Assembly: GCA_963742715.1 (NCBI GenBank)
Contig: CAVUMR010000003.1
Span: 1,054,001-1,118,000 of the forward strand
Direction: 5' to 3'
Length of the DNA stretch: 64,000 nt
Source: CAVUMR01 sp963742715
Lineage (GTDB): Bacteria > Actinomycetota > Actinomycetes > Mycobacteriales > Micromonosporaceae
The notes under the pieces are model-generated. The model did not search any database. It worked only from the letters and a program-made list of their open reading frames with translations, and was not told the origin of the DNA. The stretch's first letter is position 1, and each line of letters begins with the position of its first letter. Of the stretch, positions 1-8,571 are shown in pieces. The translations under genes were made by a program, and so were the position numbers.

Positions 1-2333
1 CCGGTGTCGAGTACGACCATGCGGGTCTTCTCGCCGTTGTCCTGGTCGAGTACGCAGATGAGCTTCTCGCCGCAGATGGCGAGGCCGCGGTCCTCGGAGA
101 TGAGTTTGCGCTCGGTGTCCGGAGAGGTGTACGTGACGGCAGCCTTGTCGAGCGAGCCCAGGTCGTACCCGCGCACGGTGTAGCCGGTGTCCGCGGTCGC
201 GGCGAACAGCTTCCCGCCGTACACCAGGAGAATGTCATCGGGGTTGACCCGCTTGGACTTGGTGCGCAGCACCTTGCCGGTGTCGGTGTCGACCACCTTG
301 ACGGTGCCGTCGTCGGTGACCAGTACCGCGCGGGTGTCCGCGTCGGCCGGATCGACGAAGGTCGCGCCGCTGAAGGTGGCCGGGCTGGACTGCTCGTCCC
401 AGTTGTTGGCGTAGTACACGCCGGCACCGTCGAGGTTGATGGGCTTCCACTTCTCGTCCCCGGTACGAGGATCGAGGCCCACGACCAGATCGGTGTCCTC
501 GGCATCCGAACTGCTCGCGCTGTAGTCCCGGAACAGGGCGCGTTCGCCGACGAACCGCAGGTACGCGTCGTCGGTGTGCGTGTCCCTGGTCCACAGCTCG
601 TCGCCGTTGTCCGCGTCCCGGACGAAGATCTTTCCGTTGGTGTCGCTGTCCGGAGAGTCGGCCTGGACGGTCACCACGCCGTTCGCGACGTAGAAACCCT
701 CCCACTCCTCGTATCCGGACATCTCCTTCTGCCACCGCTGTTTGCCGGTCTCCAGCGCGACCGCGGTGATCATGTACGACTCGCCCTTGTCCACGCCCAG
801 GTACGCGGTGTCCCCGGAGATGAACGTGGCCTGGTCGCCGGGCGAGTCGACGCCGTACGAGATCGCCTTGCCGACCGTCTTGAACGGCTCGAAGCCGCGC
901 TCCCGGTACGGGTTGAAGAAGTACAGCGCGGCCGCCGCGAGCACCGCGACCCCGACCAGTCCGGCCGCGCCGACGATGAGCGTGTGGCGCTGCTTGTACC
1001 AGGGCACCGGCGCCTCGGCCCCGCGCGGCGCCCCGTAGACGCCGGGGCCGTAGCCACCGGGCGCGGCCGGCGAGATCGGCATACCGCTGGACCAACCGCC
1101 GCCGGACACCGGGCCGCCGGACACCGGGCCGCCGGACACCGGGCCACCGGACACGGGGCCGCCGGACACCGGCGCACCGGGATAGCCAGCCGGGGCGGCG
1201 GCACCGGTGTGCCCGGCGGCGACCCCGGCACCGACCGGCGCGAGTTCCCCCAGCGAGCCCTCGGCCACCGGCAGTTCCGGCTGCTCCAGCACGGTCGGAG
1301 CGACTCCGAGCCGGTTGTGCAGCAGCCGCGCCACCATCGGGATGCGGCTAGCTCCGCCGACCAGGAACACGCCGGCCAACTGCTGTGGCGCCAGCCCGCA
1401 CCGGTTGATCGTGTCGGCGGTCTGCCGTACCGCCCGGTCGATCAGTGGTCCGGCCAGCCGCTCCAGCTCGTCCCGGGTCAGGTGGATGGCCTGGTCCACC
1501 GACGGCACCGGGATCGGCGCGACCGTGGTACGGGACAGCATCTCCTTCGCGCCGCGGACGTCCTCCCAGAACAGCCGCCGGTGCCGTCGATCGGTCGGCG
1601 AGGTCGGCGCGTTCAGCCGCTGCCAGACCTCCGGCGACTGCCGGGCGATCAGCTGACCGAGGTGCGCGACCAGCGCGGCGTCCACGTCCAGCCCGCCGAG
1701 ATCCTCCGCACCGCCGGCGCCCAGCACGCTGAACGACTCTCCGTCGTTGCGTACCACCGCGATGTCGAGCGTGCCGCCGCCGAAGTCGAAGATCGCCAGG
1801 GAGCTGCCCACCGGTACCGGCCGGCGCAGCACCTGGGTGAAGTAGCGCGCCGCGGCCACCGGCTCGGGCACCAGTCGTACCGGCGGCCAGCCCGCCCGGG
1901 CCGCGGCTCGCTGCAGCGCCTCCCGCCGTACCGGTCCCCAGGTGGCCGGGAAGGTCAACACGGCCGGCGGCAGGAAGCCGACGCTCTCCACCGCCTTGGT
2001 CGCCACCGCGCCGAGGATCGCGGCGAGCAGGTCCACCACCGGTACGTCCCGGTCGCCGAGCAGCACGCTCTGGTCGTCGATCCGGCGCTTCGGGTTCGGC
2101 TCGCACCGGGCTGGATCGAGCTGCGCCATCCGCTGTGCGTCCCGGCCGACGTGAATGTGACCGGCTTCGTCGAGGTACACCACCGACGGCAGTACCGGCT
2201 GCCCGTCGAACAGCAGCGGCCGGGTCCGCCCGTCCGGCGACCGGATCACCGCGACCGTGTTGGAGGTGCCGAGGTCGATGCCGATGGCGAAGCGCTGCCG
2301 CTCGTTGTCGGCCCGCTCGGTCTCGCCAACCAT
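1..2333 (-). CDS. Hsp70-family ATPase with transmembrane segment and PQQ-like beta-propeller (3' end cut by window edge)
   Basis: Open frame of at least 777 codons running off the left edge. The N-terminus (IGIDLGTSNTVAVIRSPDG) is an Hsp70/actin-fold phosphate-1 loop; FDFGGGTLDIAVV and FLVGGASRIPMV are the phosphate-2 and adenosine motifs, so residues about 10-365 form a nucleotide-binding domain. Instead of an Hsp70 peptide-binding domain there follows a Pro/Gly/Ala-rich linker with a GGPVS repeat, one membrane helix (LIVGAAGLVGVAVLAAAALYF) and blade-like repeats (DTDTGKVLRTKSK, DADNGDELWT) of a PQQ/YVTN-type propeller predicted outside the cell. The ATG at 2333 has GGAGGGG just upstream. 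Hsp70-like sensors of this shape are known in actinomycetes, but the role here is unknown. Fold assignment is confident; function is not. Confidence 0.85.
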   Translation of the reverse strand, partial: MVGETERADNERQRFAIGIDLGTSNTVAVIRSPDGRTRPLLFDGQPVLPSVVYLDEAGHIHVGRDAQRMAQLDPARCEPNPKRRIDDQSVLLGDRDVPVVDLLAAILGAVATKAVESVGFLPPAVLTFPATWGPVRREALQRAAARAGWPPVRLVPEPVAAARYFTQVLRRPVPVGSSLAIFDFGGGTLDIAVVRNDGESFSVLGAGGAEDLGGLDVDAALVAHLGQLIARQSPEVWQRLNAPTSPTDRRHRRLFWEDVRGAKEMLSRTTVAPIPVPSVDQAIHLTRDELERLAGPLIDRAVRQTADTINRCGLAPQQLAGVFLVGGASRIPMVARLLHNRLGVAPTVLEQPELPVAEGSLGELAPVGAGVAAGHTGAAAPAGYPGAPVSGGPVSGGPVSGGPVSGGPVSGGGWSSGMPISPAAPGGYGPGVYGAPRGAEAPVPWYKQRHTLIVGAAGLVGVAVLAAAALYFFNPYRERGFEPFKTVGKAISYGVDSPGDQATFISGDTAYLGVDKGESYMITAVALETGKQRWQKEMSGYEEWEGFYVANGVVTVQADSPDSDTNGKIFVRDADNGDELWTRDTHTDDAYLRFVGERALFRDYSASSSDAEDTDLVVGLDPRTGDEKWKPINLDGAGVYYANNWDEQSSPATFSGATFVDPADADTRAVLVTDDGTVKVVDTDTGKVLRTKSKRVNPDDILLVYGGKLFAATADTGYTVRGYDLGSLDKAAVTYTSPDTERKLISEDRGLAICGEKLICVLDQDNGEKTRMVVLDT
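1101..1170 (-). repeat. 15-bp tandem repeat encoding GGPVS
   Basis: About five in-frame copies of a 15-bp unit (GCCGGACACCGGGCC on the plus strand) encode a repeated Gly-Gly-Pro-Val-Ser in the linker between the Hsp70-like domain and the membrane helix. It is probably a flexible spacer that can change length by slippage. Confidence 0.8.
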
Positions 2334-2639
2334 GACCCCTCCGTGGATTCCCTGCTCACTGGATGCCCTGCTCGCTGGACCCGCCGATCGTAAAGAACGG
2401 CGGCTACGCACCGTACCCCCGATCCGTGCCATGCCCGGCGGCCGGGACGTGGGGAGGGCACCCCAACCGACCGGTGTCGGACCGCCGGCCGTCCTGCCGT
2501 GCCGGAACGGCCTATTTGTGCTGGTCAGCTGCCTGTCCGGGCCGTCGCCGCCGGGCTCGGTGGCCGCGGCCGGCCCAGCGTCCGCGCGGCATGGACAACC
2601 AGCCGGGGGTACCGGCCGAGAGCAGCGCGTTACAGCGAG
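2334..2639. other. Intergenic gap between rlmB and the Hsp70-like gene
   Basis: About 306 bases with no gene I can support. It should hold the promoter of the minus-strand Hsp70-like gene (possible -10 TACGAT on the minus strand near 2389-2394) and the end of the rlmB transcript. An imperfect direct repeat (tggattccctgctcact / tggatgccctgctcgct) lies at about 2344-2377. Confidence 0.5.
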
Positions 2640-3754
2640 TCAGCTCGCGCGGCGGCGGGCCACCTCGGCGAGCGTGACGGCGGCGGCGACGCTGGCGTTC
2701 AGCGACTCCACCGCGGAGGCCATCGGGATGCTGACCCGCAGGTCGCAGGTCTCGCCGACCAGTCGGGACAGGCCGCGGCCCTCGGAGCCGACGACCACCA
2801 GCAGCGGGCCGACCGCGGCCTCCAGCTCGTACAGGACGGTCTCGCCGTCCGCGTCCAGCCCGACCGCGATGAGGCCGGCGGTCTGGCACTGCCTTGATCG
2901 CCCGGGTCAGGTTGGTCACCTGGGCCACCGGCACCCGCGCCGCGGCGCCGGCGCTGGTGCGCCACGCGGTCGCGGTGATGCCGGCCGCCCGACGCTCGGG
3001 CAGGAACACGCCGTGCGCGCCGAACGCGGCCACCGAGCGGATCACCGCGCCCAGGTTGCGCGGGTCGGTCACCCCGTCGAGGGCCACCAGCAGCGGCGGG
3101 ACGGGCTGCTCCAGCGCGGCCGCGAGCAGGTCGTCGAACGACTCGTAGGCGAACGGGGGCACCTGCAGGCCGACGCCCTGGTGCAGCACGCCGCCGGTCA
3201 TCCGGTCCAGCTCGCCGCGGCTGATCTCGAGGATCGGGATGCCGCGGTCGCCGGCGGTCCGGACGATCTCGTTGATCCGGTCGTCGACGTCGATGCCCTG
3301 CGCCACGTACAGCGCGGTCGCCGGCACGTGCGCGCGCAGCGCCTCGACCACCGGGTTGCGTCCGACGCAGCAGCTCCGGCCCGTCCTTGGCGGCGTCGGA
3401 CCGGCGTCCGGGGGCGACCCGGGGACCGCCGCGCTGCACCGCCGCCGCGCTGCGGGTCGGCCGGCCTGGTGCCCCGGCCACCGCCGCGGCCCCAGGTGGT
3501 GTCCTTGGTGCCGGGCTGCCGATCTTGGGCGCCCGGCCCTCGGCGGCGGCCGCCCGCCGCTCCTTGTCCTGCTTCCAGGCGGTCTTGTCGGGCAGCTCTC
3601 GGTGCCCGAGTAGCCCTTGTGCCATGGCCGCTCGTCGGCGGGCAGCGTCTTGCCCCGGCCCGCGAGGCCTGGCGCGCGTTCTTGCCGCCGGAGCCGACGG
3701 TCGCGCCCTTCTTGGCGGACTGCGGCGGTTGCGTCGTTGCGAATTACCCGGCAT
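2640..3754 (-). pseudogene. rlmB: 23S rRNA (guanosine-2'-O)-methyltransferase RlmB/SpoU family, frameshifted in this sequence
   Basis: SpoU-family rRNA 2'-O-methyltransferase. The central part is clear: an N-terminal substrate-binding domain, then LVALDGVTDPRNLGAVIRS and AGITATAWRTSAGAAARVPVAQV of the SPOUT knot. The start ATG (3754) sits inside the cysS stop (ATGCCGGGTAA), and the stop TGA is at 2640-2642. The frame breaks near 2889, where an extra base turns KACQTAG into KAVPDRR; the correct C-terminal knot (LLVVVGSEGRG... ending EVARRRAS) continues in another frame. Several more single-base shifts lie in the basic N-terminal extension around 3450-3720, and the 1115-nt span is not a multiple of three. 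The amino-acid sequence is well conserved across the breaks, so base-calling or assembly error is more likely than decay. Confidence 0.8.
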
Positions 3755-5197
3755 CAGTCTGCTCTCCAACCGTCCAGCGCGGCCCGTGCGGGGTGTCCTC
3801 GACCTGACCCCGCTGTTTGAGCTGGTCACGCACCGCGTCGGCGGCCGCCCAGTCCTTGCGTGCCCGGCGCCTGCGCCCGCTGCTCCAGGGCGAGCGCGAC
3901 CAGCGCGTCGACGATCGGCCTGCAGGTCGTCGCCGCCGGCGCCGGCGGCCCACTGCGGCGTCGAGCGGGTCCAGGCCGAGCACGCCCAGCATGGCCCGCA
4001 CGCTCGCCAGCGCGTCGCGCAACGCCTCCGGCTCGTCGTCGGCCAGCGCGGTGTTGCCCTCCCGGATCGTCGTCGTGCACGACGGCGAGCGCCGCGCGAG
4101 GTGTTCAGGTCGTCGTCCATCGCCGCGACGAACTCCGGCGGCAACGACCCCGGCTGCCACGGTGCCGAGCCGCTCGGCGGCGCGCTGCGACGAAACCTTC
4201 GATCCGGCGGTACGCCGCGGCGGCCTCCCGCAGCGCCTCCGTCGGAGTAGTCGATGACGCGAGCGGTAGTGCGGTGCGGACAGGTAGTAGCGCAGCTCGA
4301 CCGGGCGGACGCCCCTCGGCCACGATGCCCGGCAGGTCGATCACGTTGCCGAGCGACTTGCTCATCTTCGCCTCGCCGAGGTTGAGCAGGCCGTGGTGCA
4401 CCCAGTAGCGGGCGAACGGCGAGACCGGCCGCGCGGGACTGGGCGATCTCGTTCTCGTGGTGCGGGAAGGTCAGGTCGAGTCCGCCGCCGTGGATGTCGA
4501 ACTCGGCGCCGAGGTAGCGCCAGGCCATCGCCGAGCACTCGATGTGCCAGCCCGGTCGGCCGCGCACCCCACGGCGAGGGCCAGGCCGCCTCCGGCCGGC
4601 TCGTCGGCCTTGACGCCCTTCCACAGGGCGAAGTCGCGGTGGTCCCGCTTGGTAGTCCCGACCGCGGCACCGCCGACCGAATCCTCGGCCGCCTGCATGT
4701 CGTCCGGACGCTGCCCGGACAGCGCGCCGTACTCGGCGAAGCTGCGCACGTCGAAGTAGACGTCACCGCCGGAGCGGGCCGGGTACGCGTGGCCGGCATC
4801 GATCAGCAGCTGCGATCAGCTCGTGCATCTCCGGGATGTGCCCGGTGGCGCGCGGCTCGTACGTCGGCGGCAGCACGTCGAGCGCGGCAGTAGGCGGCGC
4901 TCGAGGGCGCGCTCGTTCGCGTACGCGATGGACCAGAACGGCACGCCCGCCTGCGACGACTTCTCCAGGACCTTGTCGTCGATGTCGGTGATGTTGCGGA
5001 TGAAGCGTGACGTCGTACCCGGTGTGCAGCGAACCAGCGCCGCAGCACGTCGTAGTTGACGCCGGACCGCAGGTGACCGATGTGCGGCGGGCGACTGCAC
5101 GGTGAGCCCACACAGGTAGATCCCGACCTTGCCGGGCTTCCCGCGGGACGAAGTCCCGCACCGATCGGGTCGCGGTGTCGTACAGGCGCAGCGTCAC
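3744..5197 (-). pseudogene. cysS: Cysteinyl-tRNA synthetase, heavily frameshifted in this sequence
   Basis: Class I aminoacyl-tRNA synthetase charging tRNA-Cys. Pieces in different frames add up to a full enzyme: TLRLYDTATRSVRDFV at the GTG start (5197), the HIGH motif as PHIGHLRSGVNYD (about 5085), NITDIDDKVLEKS, zinc-site elements GWHIECSAMA and FPHHENEIAQ, the KMSKS loop AKMSKSLGNVIDLPG (about 4365), and the C-terminal DQLKQRG end. About ten frame changes are needed, clustered in 3850-5130; the 1454-nt span is not a multiple of three. MshC, a paralogue, is less likely because of the tRNA-binding C-terminal half and the rlmB linkage. CysS is normally essential, so real inactivation is improbable unless a second copy exists. 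Confidence 0.8.
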
Positions 5198-5310
5198 CCT
5201 GAAAGGGTAACGGGCCGGAGCGCGCCGACGGGGGCCGAGCCGGCGCCTGCTATACCCGTTAAGGCCGGCTCGCCGGACGCCCGACCGGGACCGCGGATCC
5301 GCTCTGGACG

Positions 5311-5316
5311 TAGGGT
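5311..5316 (+). promoter_or_regulatory. -10 box of a probable leaderless promoter (IclR gene)
   Basis: TAGGGT lies exactly 6 nt before the ATG at 5323, with no Shine-Dalgarno sequence between them. In actinobacteria a TANNNT box at this distance usually means transcription starts at the first base of the start codon. Confidence 0.55.
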
Positions 5317-5322
5317 CCGGGC

Positions 5323-5967
5323 ATGACCACGCCGGCCGGCCGGGAGACCGCGCAGACCCTTGATCGCGGCCTGCGGCTGTTGGCGCTGGTAGCGGACCAC
5401 CCGAGCGGCGTGTCGATGGCCGAGGCCGCCGCCCAGCTCGGGTTCGGCCGCACGGTGGTGTACCGGTTGGCCGCCACCCTGGCCGAGCACGGGCTGGTAC
5501 GCCGGGACTCCGACGGCCGGCTGCGACTGGGCCTGGCTGTGCTGCAACTCGCACATCGGGCGCATCCGCTGGTACACACCGCGGCGCTGCCGTCCCTGCG
5601 CCGGCTCGCCGAGGATGTCGGCGCGACCGCGCACCTGACCGTTGCCGATCAGGGAGAGGCGTTGGCGCTGGTCACGGTCGAGCCGAGCTGGACACAGTTC
5701 CACGTCGCGTACCGGGCCGGCAGCCGACACCCGCTGGACCTCGGCGCCGCGGGGCGGGCGATCCTCGCCGGTCGCGCCGGGGCCACGGCCGCGGTGACCA
5801 GCAGCGGGGAGCTGCAGCCGGGCGCGGCCGGGATCGCGGCACCGGTGCTGGGCGTCGCCGGCCTGGAGGCGAGCGTCGGAGTCGTCTCGATCGGGACGCT
5901 GGACGAGTCGACGGTCGGCCCCCGGGTAGTGGCCGCCGCCGCCCAGGTCGCCGCCGCCCTCGCCTGA
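5323..5967 (+). CDS. IclR-family transcriptional regulator
   Basis: 214 aa, at the short end for the family (about 240-270). Residues 10-65 form the winged helix-turn-helix (TLDRGLRLLALVADHPSGVS ... RTVVYRLAATLAEHGLVRR). The rest is an IclR effector domain (LPSLRRLAEDVGATAHL, GSRHPLDLGAAGRAILAG, GVVSIGTLDESTVGPRV) that looks trimmed in its last third. It is followed after 118 bp by the transketolase-like gene on the same strand, which is its likely target, although IclR proteins also bind their own promoters. The ligand cannot be predicted. Confidence 0.88.
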   Translation: MTTPAGRETAQTLDRGLRLLALVADHPSGVSMAEAAAQLGFGRTVVYRLAATLAEHGLVRRDSDGRLRLGLAVLQLAHRAHPLVHTAALPSLRRLAEDVGATAHLTVADQGEALALVTVEPSWTQFHVAYRAGSRHPLDLGAAGRAILAGRAGATAAVTSSGELQPGAAGIAAPVLGVAGLEASVGVVSIGTLDESTVGPRVVAAAAQVAAALA

Positions 5968-6073
5968 GGCCACAACCTCATTCGGTACGGCGGCCATCCG
6001 GTCGCGTGGGGCGCCACAGCAGCGGCCGGCTCAGGGCGGTGACCAGGAGTACCACCGCGGGCAGGGGTCGCGT

Positions 6074-6079
6074 TAGGGT
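6074..6079 (+). promoter_or_regulatory. -10 box of a probable leaderless promoter (transketolase-like gene)
   Basis: TAGGGT ends 6 nt before the GTG at 6086. There is no ribosome-binding site, and the spacing matches the leaderless pattern seen at other genes here. Confidence 0.55.
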
Positions 6080-6085
6080 CCGGCC

Positions 6086-8428
6086 GTGACTGGGACACAC
6101 GACAGCCGACCGGGCGCCGTCGACCTGGACCTGCTCGACGAGCTCCAGCGCAAGGTGCTGTGGCTCGCGGTACGCATCGTCGACGCGGCCAACCGCGAGC
6201 GCGACACCGGCGACGGCGTGAAGGTGGGCGGGCACCAGGCGTCCAGCGCCTCACTCGTGTCGATCATGACCGCGCTGTACTTCGCGCACCTCGGCGCGGC
6301 CGACCGGGTCAGCGTGAAGCCGCACGCGTCCCCGGTGTTCCACGCCATCCAGTACCTGCTGGGCAGCCTGGACCGGCGGTACCTGACGACGCTGCGGGAA
6401 CGCGGCGGCTTGCAGAGCTATCCGAGTCGTACCAAGGATCCCGACCCGGTCGACTTCTCCACCGGTTCGGTCGGGTTGGGTGCGGCCGCGCCCCTGTTCG
6501 CCGCGGTCACCCGGCGGTACGTCGACGCGCACTTCGGGCCGCGCCCGGCGTCCCGGTTCATCGCGCTGCTCGGCGACGCGGAACTGGACGAGGGCAACGT
6601 CTGGGAGGCGATCAACGACCCGGCCTGCCACGGCCTCGGCAACGTGCTGTGGGTGATCGACCTCAACCGGCAGTCGCTGGACCGGGTCGTGCCGGGGGTA
6701 CGGATCGCGCAGCTCGAACAGCAGTTCACCGCGGCCGGCTGGCACGTCCTCGAGGTGAAGTACGGCCGGCGGCTGGCCGACCGGTTCGCCCGCCCGGGCG
6801 GCGAGAAACTCCGCGCCTGGCTGGACGAGATGACCAACGAGCAGTACCAGTCTTTGTTCGGACTGCCCGGCAGCGAGGTCCGGGAACGGTTCTGTGAGGG
6901 CGCGCCCGCCGACGTGGCCGAGGCGCTGGCCGATGTACCGGACGAGGAGCTGCCCGCACTGGTGGCCGACCTCGGCGGGCACGACCTGGGCGCACTGCTC
7001 GACGCGTTCCGGGCCGCCGACGAGGTGACCGACCGGCCGACCGTGGTCTTCGCGTACACCATCAAGGGTTGGGGTCTGCCCATCGCCGGCAACCCGCGCA
7101 ACCATTCCGCGCTACTCAGTGGCGACCAGCTCACGGCACTCCGCAGAGAACACGGCCTCGAACCCGCCACCGAGTGGGACCGGTTTTCCGAAGCCTCGCC
7201 GGCCGGCCGCTGGTGCGCCGAGCGGGCTGAGCTGCTGCGCCGGCCGGAGCGCTCCCCGGCCGCGCCGATCCCGGTACCCGAGCAGGTCGAAGCCCGGTCA
7301 CCGCGCAAGCCGATCTCCACCCAGGAGGCGTTCGGCCGGCTGCTCGCCGGGCTGCACCGGGTGGACGGGGTGGGCAAGCACCTGGTCACCACGTCGCCGG
7401 ATGTCGCGGTGTCCACGAACCTGGCCGGCTTCATCAACCGGGCCGGCGTGTTCCACCCCGCTGAGCAGCGGCAATGGAGCACCGATCCGGCGCTCAAGTG
7501 GCACCAGGTACCGACCGGGCAGCACATCGAGCTCGGCATCAGCGAGATGAACCTGTTCCTGCTGCTCGGCCAGCTCGGACTGTCCTGGGACCTGTCCGAC
7601 CAGCCGCTGCTGCCGGTCGGCACGGTGTACGACCCGTTCGTCTGCCGCGGGCTGGACGCGTTCATCTACGGCACCTACTCCGGCGCCCGGTTCCTGATCG
7701 CCGGTACCCCGTCCGGGGTCACGTTGGCGCCGGAGGGTGGCGCGCACCAGTCCACGATCACCGCCTCGATCGGGATGGAGCTGCCCGGCGTCATGTTCGC
7801 CGAACCGGCATACGCGGTCGCGCTGGACTGGCTGCTCTGTGACGCGCTGCGCGAGTTGGTCACCGCCGACGGGGAGAGCGCCTACCTGCGGCTGTCCACC
7901 CGGCCGATCGACCAGGCGCCGTTCGAGGCGGCGCGCTCGCGGCTCGGCGACGACGTGCTGCGGCGGCAGGTGCTGGCCGGCGCCTACCAACTGGTCGAAT
8001 CGACAACCAACGGCCCCACTGTGAATCTCGCCGCCTCCGGCGCGGTGCTCCCGGAAGTCCTGACAGCCGCGGCCGAGCTTGCCGACGAGGGGGTACGCGC
8101 GCACGTCGTCGACCTCACCAGCGCGGACCGGTTGTACCGGGCCTGGCGCGGGTCGCTGCGGGACAGCGTGCGCGCCGGCGCCTCGCGTCCGGCCCCGGCG
8201 ATCCTGCGGGAGGTGTTCGCCGAGCGGGCACCGGTGGTCACCGTGCACGACGCGTCGTCGCACGCGCTGGCCTGGCTCGGCAGTGCGGTCGGAGCCCCGT
8301 GCGTACCGCTGGGCGTCGACTCGTTCGGCCAGTCCGGCAGCGTGCGCGAACTCTACGAGCTGCACGACCTGCTGCCCGGCACGATCGTCAACGCCGCCCT
8401 CGCGGCGCTCGATGCCGCGGACCGGTAA
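6086..8428 (+). CDS. Transketolase / pyruvate dehydrogenase E1-like thiamine-diphosphate enzyme
   Basis: 780 aa covering both halves of a transketolase-type enzyme. The N-terminal ThDP domain has HQASSASLVSIMTALYF and STGSVGLGAAAPLFAAV; the metal/diphosphate motif reads GDAELDEGN (163-171) with its partner Asn in DLNRQSLD (192-199), resembling the homodimeric PDH E1 (AceE) version rather than classical transketolase. The pyrimidine-binding domain holds LGISEMNLFLLLGQLGLSWDL and the E1-like LIAGTPSGVTLAPEGGAHQS. The C-terminal transketolase domain ends the protein (VTVHDASSHALAWLGSAVGAPC, GVDSFGQSGSVREL). No lipoyl or E2 genes are nearby, so it may act on a 2-keto acid or sugar phosphate outside the PDH complex. 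The GTG start follows a leaderless -10 box. Confidence 0.8.
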   Translation: MTGTHDSRPGAVDLDLLDELQRKVLWLAVRIVDAANRERDTGDGVKVGGHQASSASLVSIMTALYFAHLGAADRVSVKPHASPVFHAIQYLLGSLDRRYLTTLRERGGLQSYPSRTKDPDPVDFSTGSVGLGAAAPLFAAVTRRYVDAHFGPRPASRFIALLGDAELDEGNVWEAINDPACHGLGNVLWVIDLNRQSLDRVVPGVRIAQLEQQFTAAGWHVLEVKYGRRLADRFARPGGEKLRAWLDEMTNEQYQSLFGLPGSEVRERFCEGAPADVAEALADVPDEELPALVADLGGHDLGALLDAFRAADEVTDRPTVVFAYTIKGWGLPIAGNPRNHSALLSGDQLTALRREHGLEPATEWDRFSEASPAGRWCAERAELLRRPERSPAAPIPVPEQVEARSPRKPISTQEAFGRLLAGLHRVDGVGKHLVTTSPDVAVSTNLAGFINRAGVFHPAEQRQWSTDPALKWHQVPTGQHIELGISEMNLFLLLGQLGLSWDLSDQPLLPVGTVYDPFVCRGLDAFIYGTYSGARFLIAGTPSGVTLAPEGGAHQSTITASIGMELPGVMFAEPAYAVALDWLLCDALRELVTADGESAYLRLSTRPIDQAPFEAARSRLGDDVLRRQVLAGAYQLVESTTNGPTVNLAASGAVLPEVLTAAAELADEGVRAHVVDLTSADRLYRAWRGSLRDSVRAGASRPAPAILREVFAERAPVVTVHDASSHALAWLGSAVGAPCVPLGVDSFGQSGSVRELYELHDLLPGTIVNAALAALDAADR

Positions 8429-8444
8429 CGGGCCGCGGCATCGA
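8409..8444. terminator. Strong hairpin overlapping the transketolase-like stop codon
   Basis: Perfect 12-bp arms (TCGATGCCGCGG / CCGCGGCATCGA) around a 12-nt loop that contains the TAA stop (8426-8428). There is no T-run, as is usual for actinomycete terminators. Confidence 0.6.
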
Positions 8445-8571
8445 AGCTTGCCGCGATCAGCGGACACAGGCGCTCGACCTGGCCTGATGACCGGCTAGCT
8501 CTCAGGTAGCACGCACGGATCACTCCACAGGTGCACGACCGGGCGACCGGTACCGCATACGCTCGGTCACG

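Noticed and set aside
3744..5197. cysS as MshC (mycothiol ligase)
   Set aside because: The C-terminal tRNA-binding half and the rlmB linkage fit cysteinyl-tRNA synthetase.
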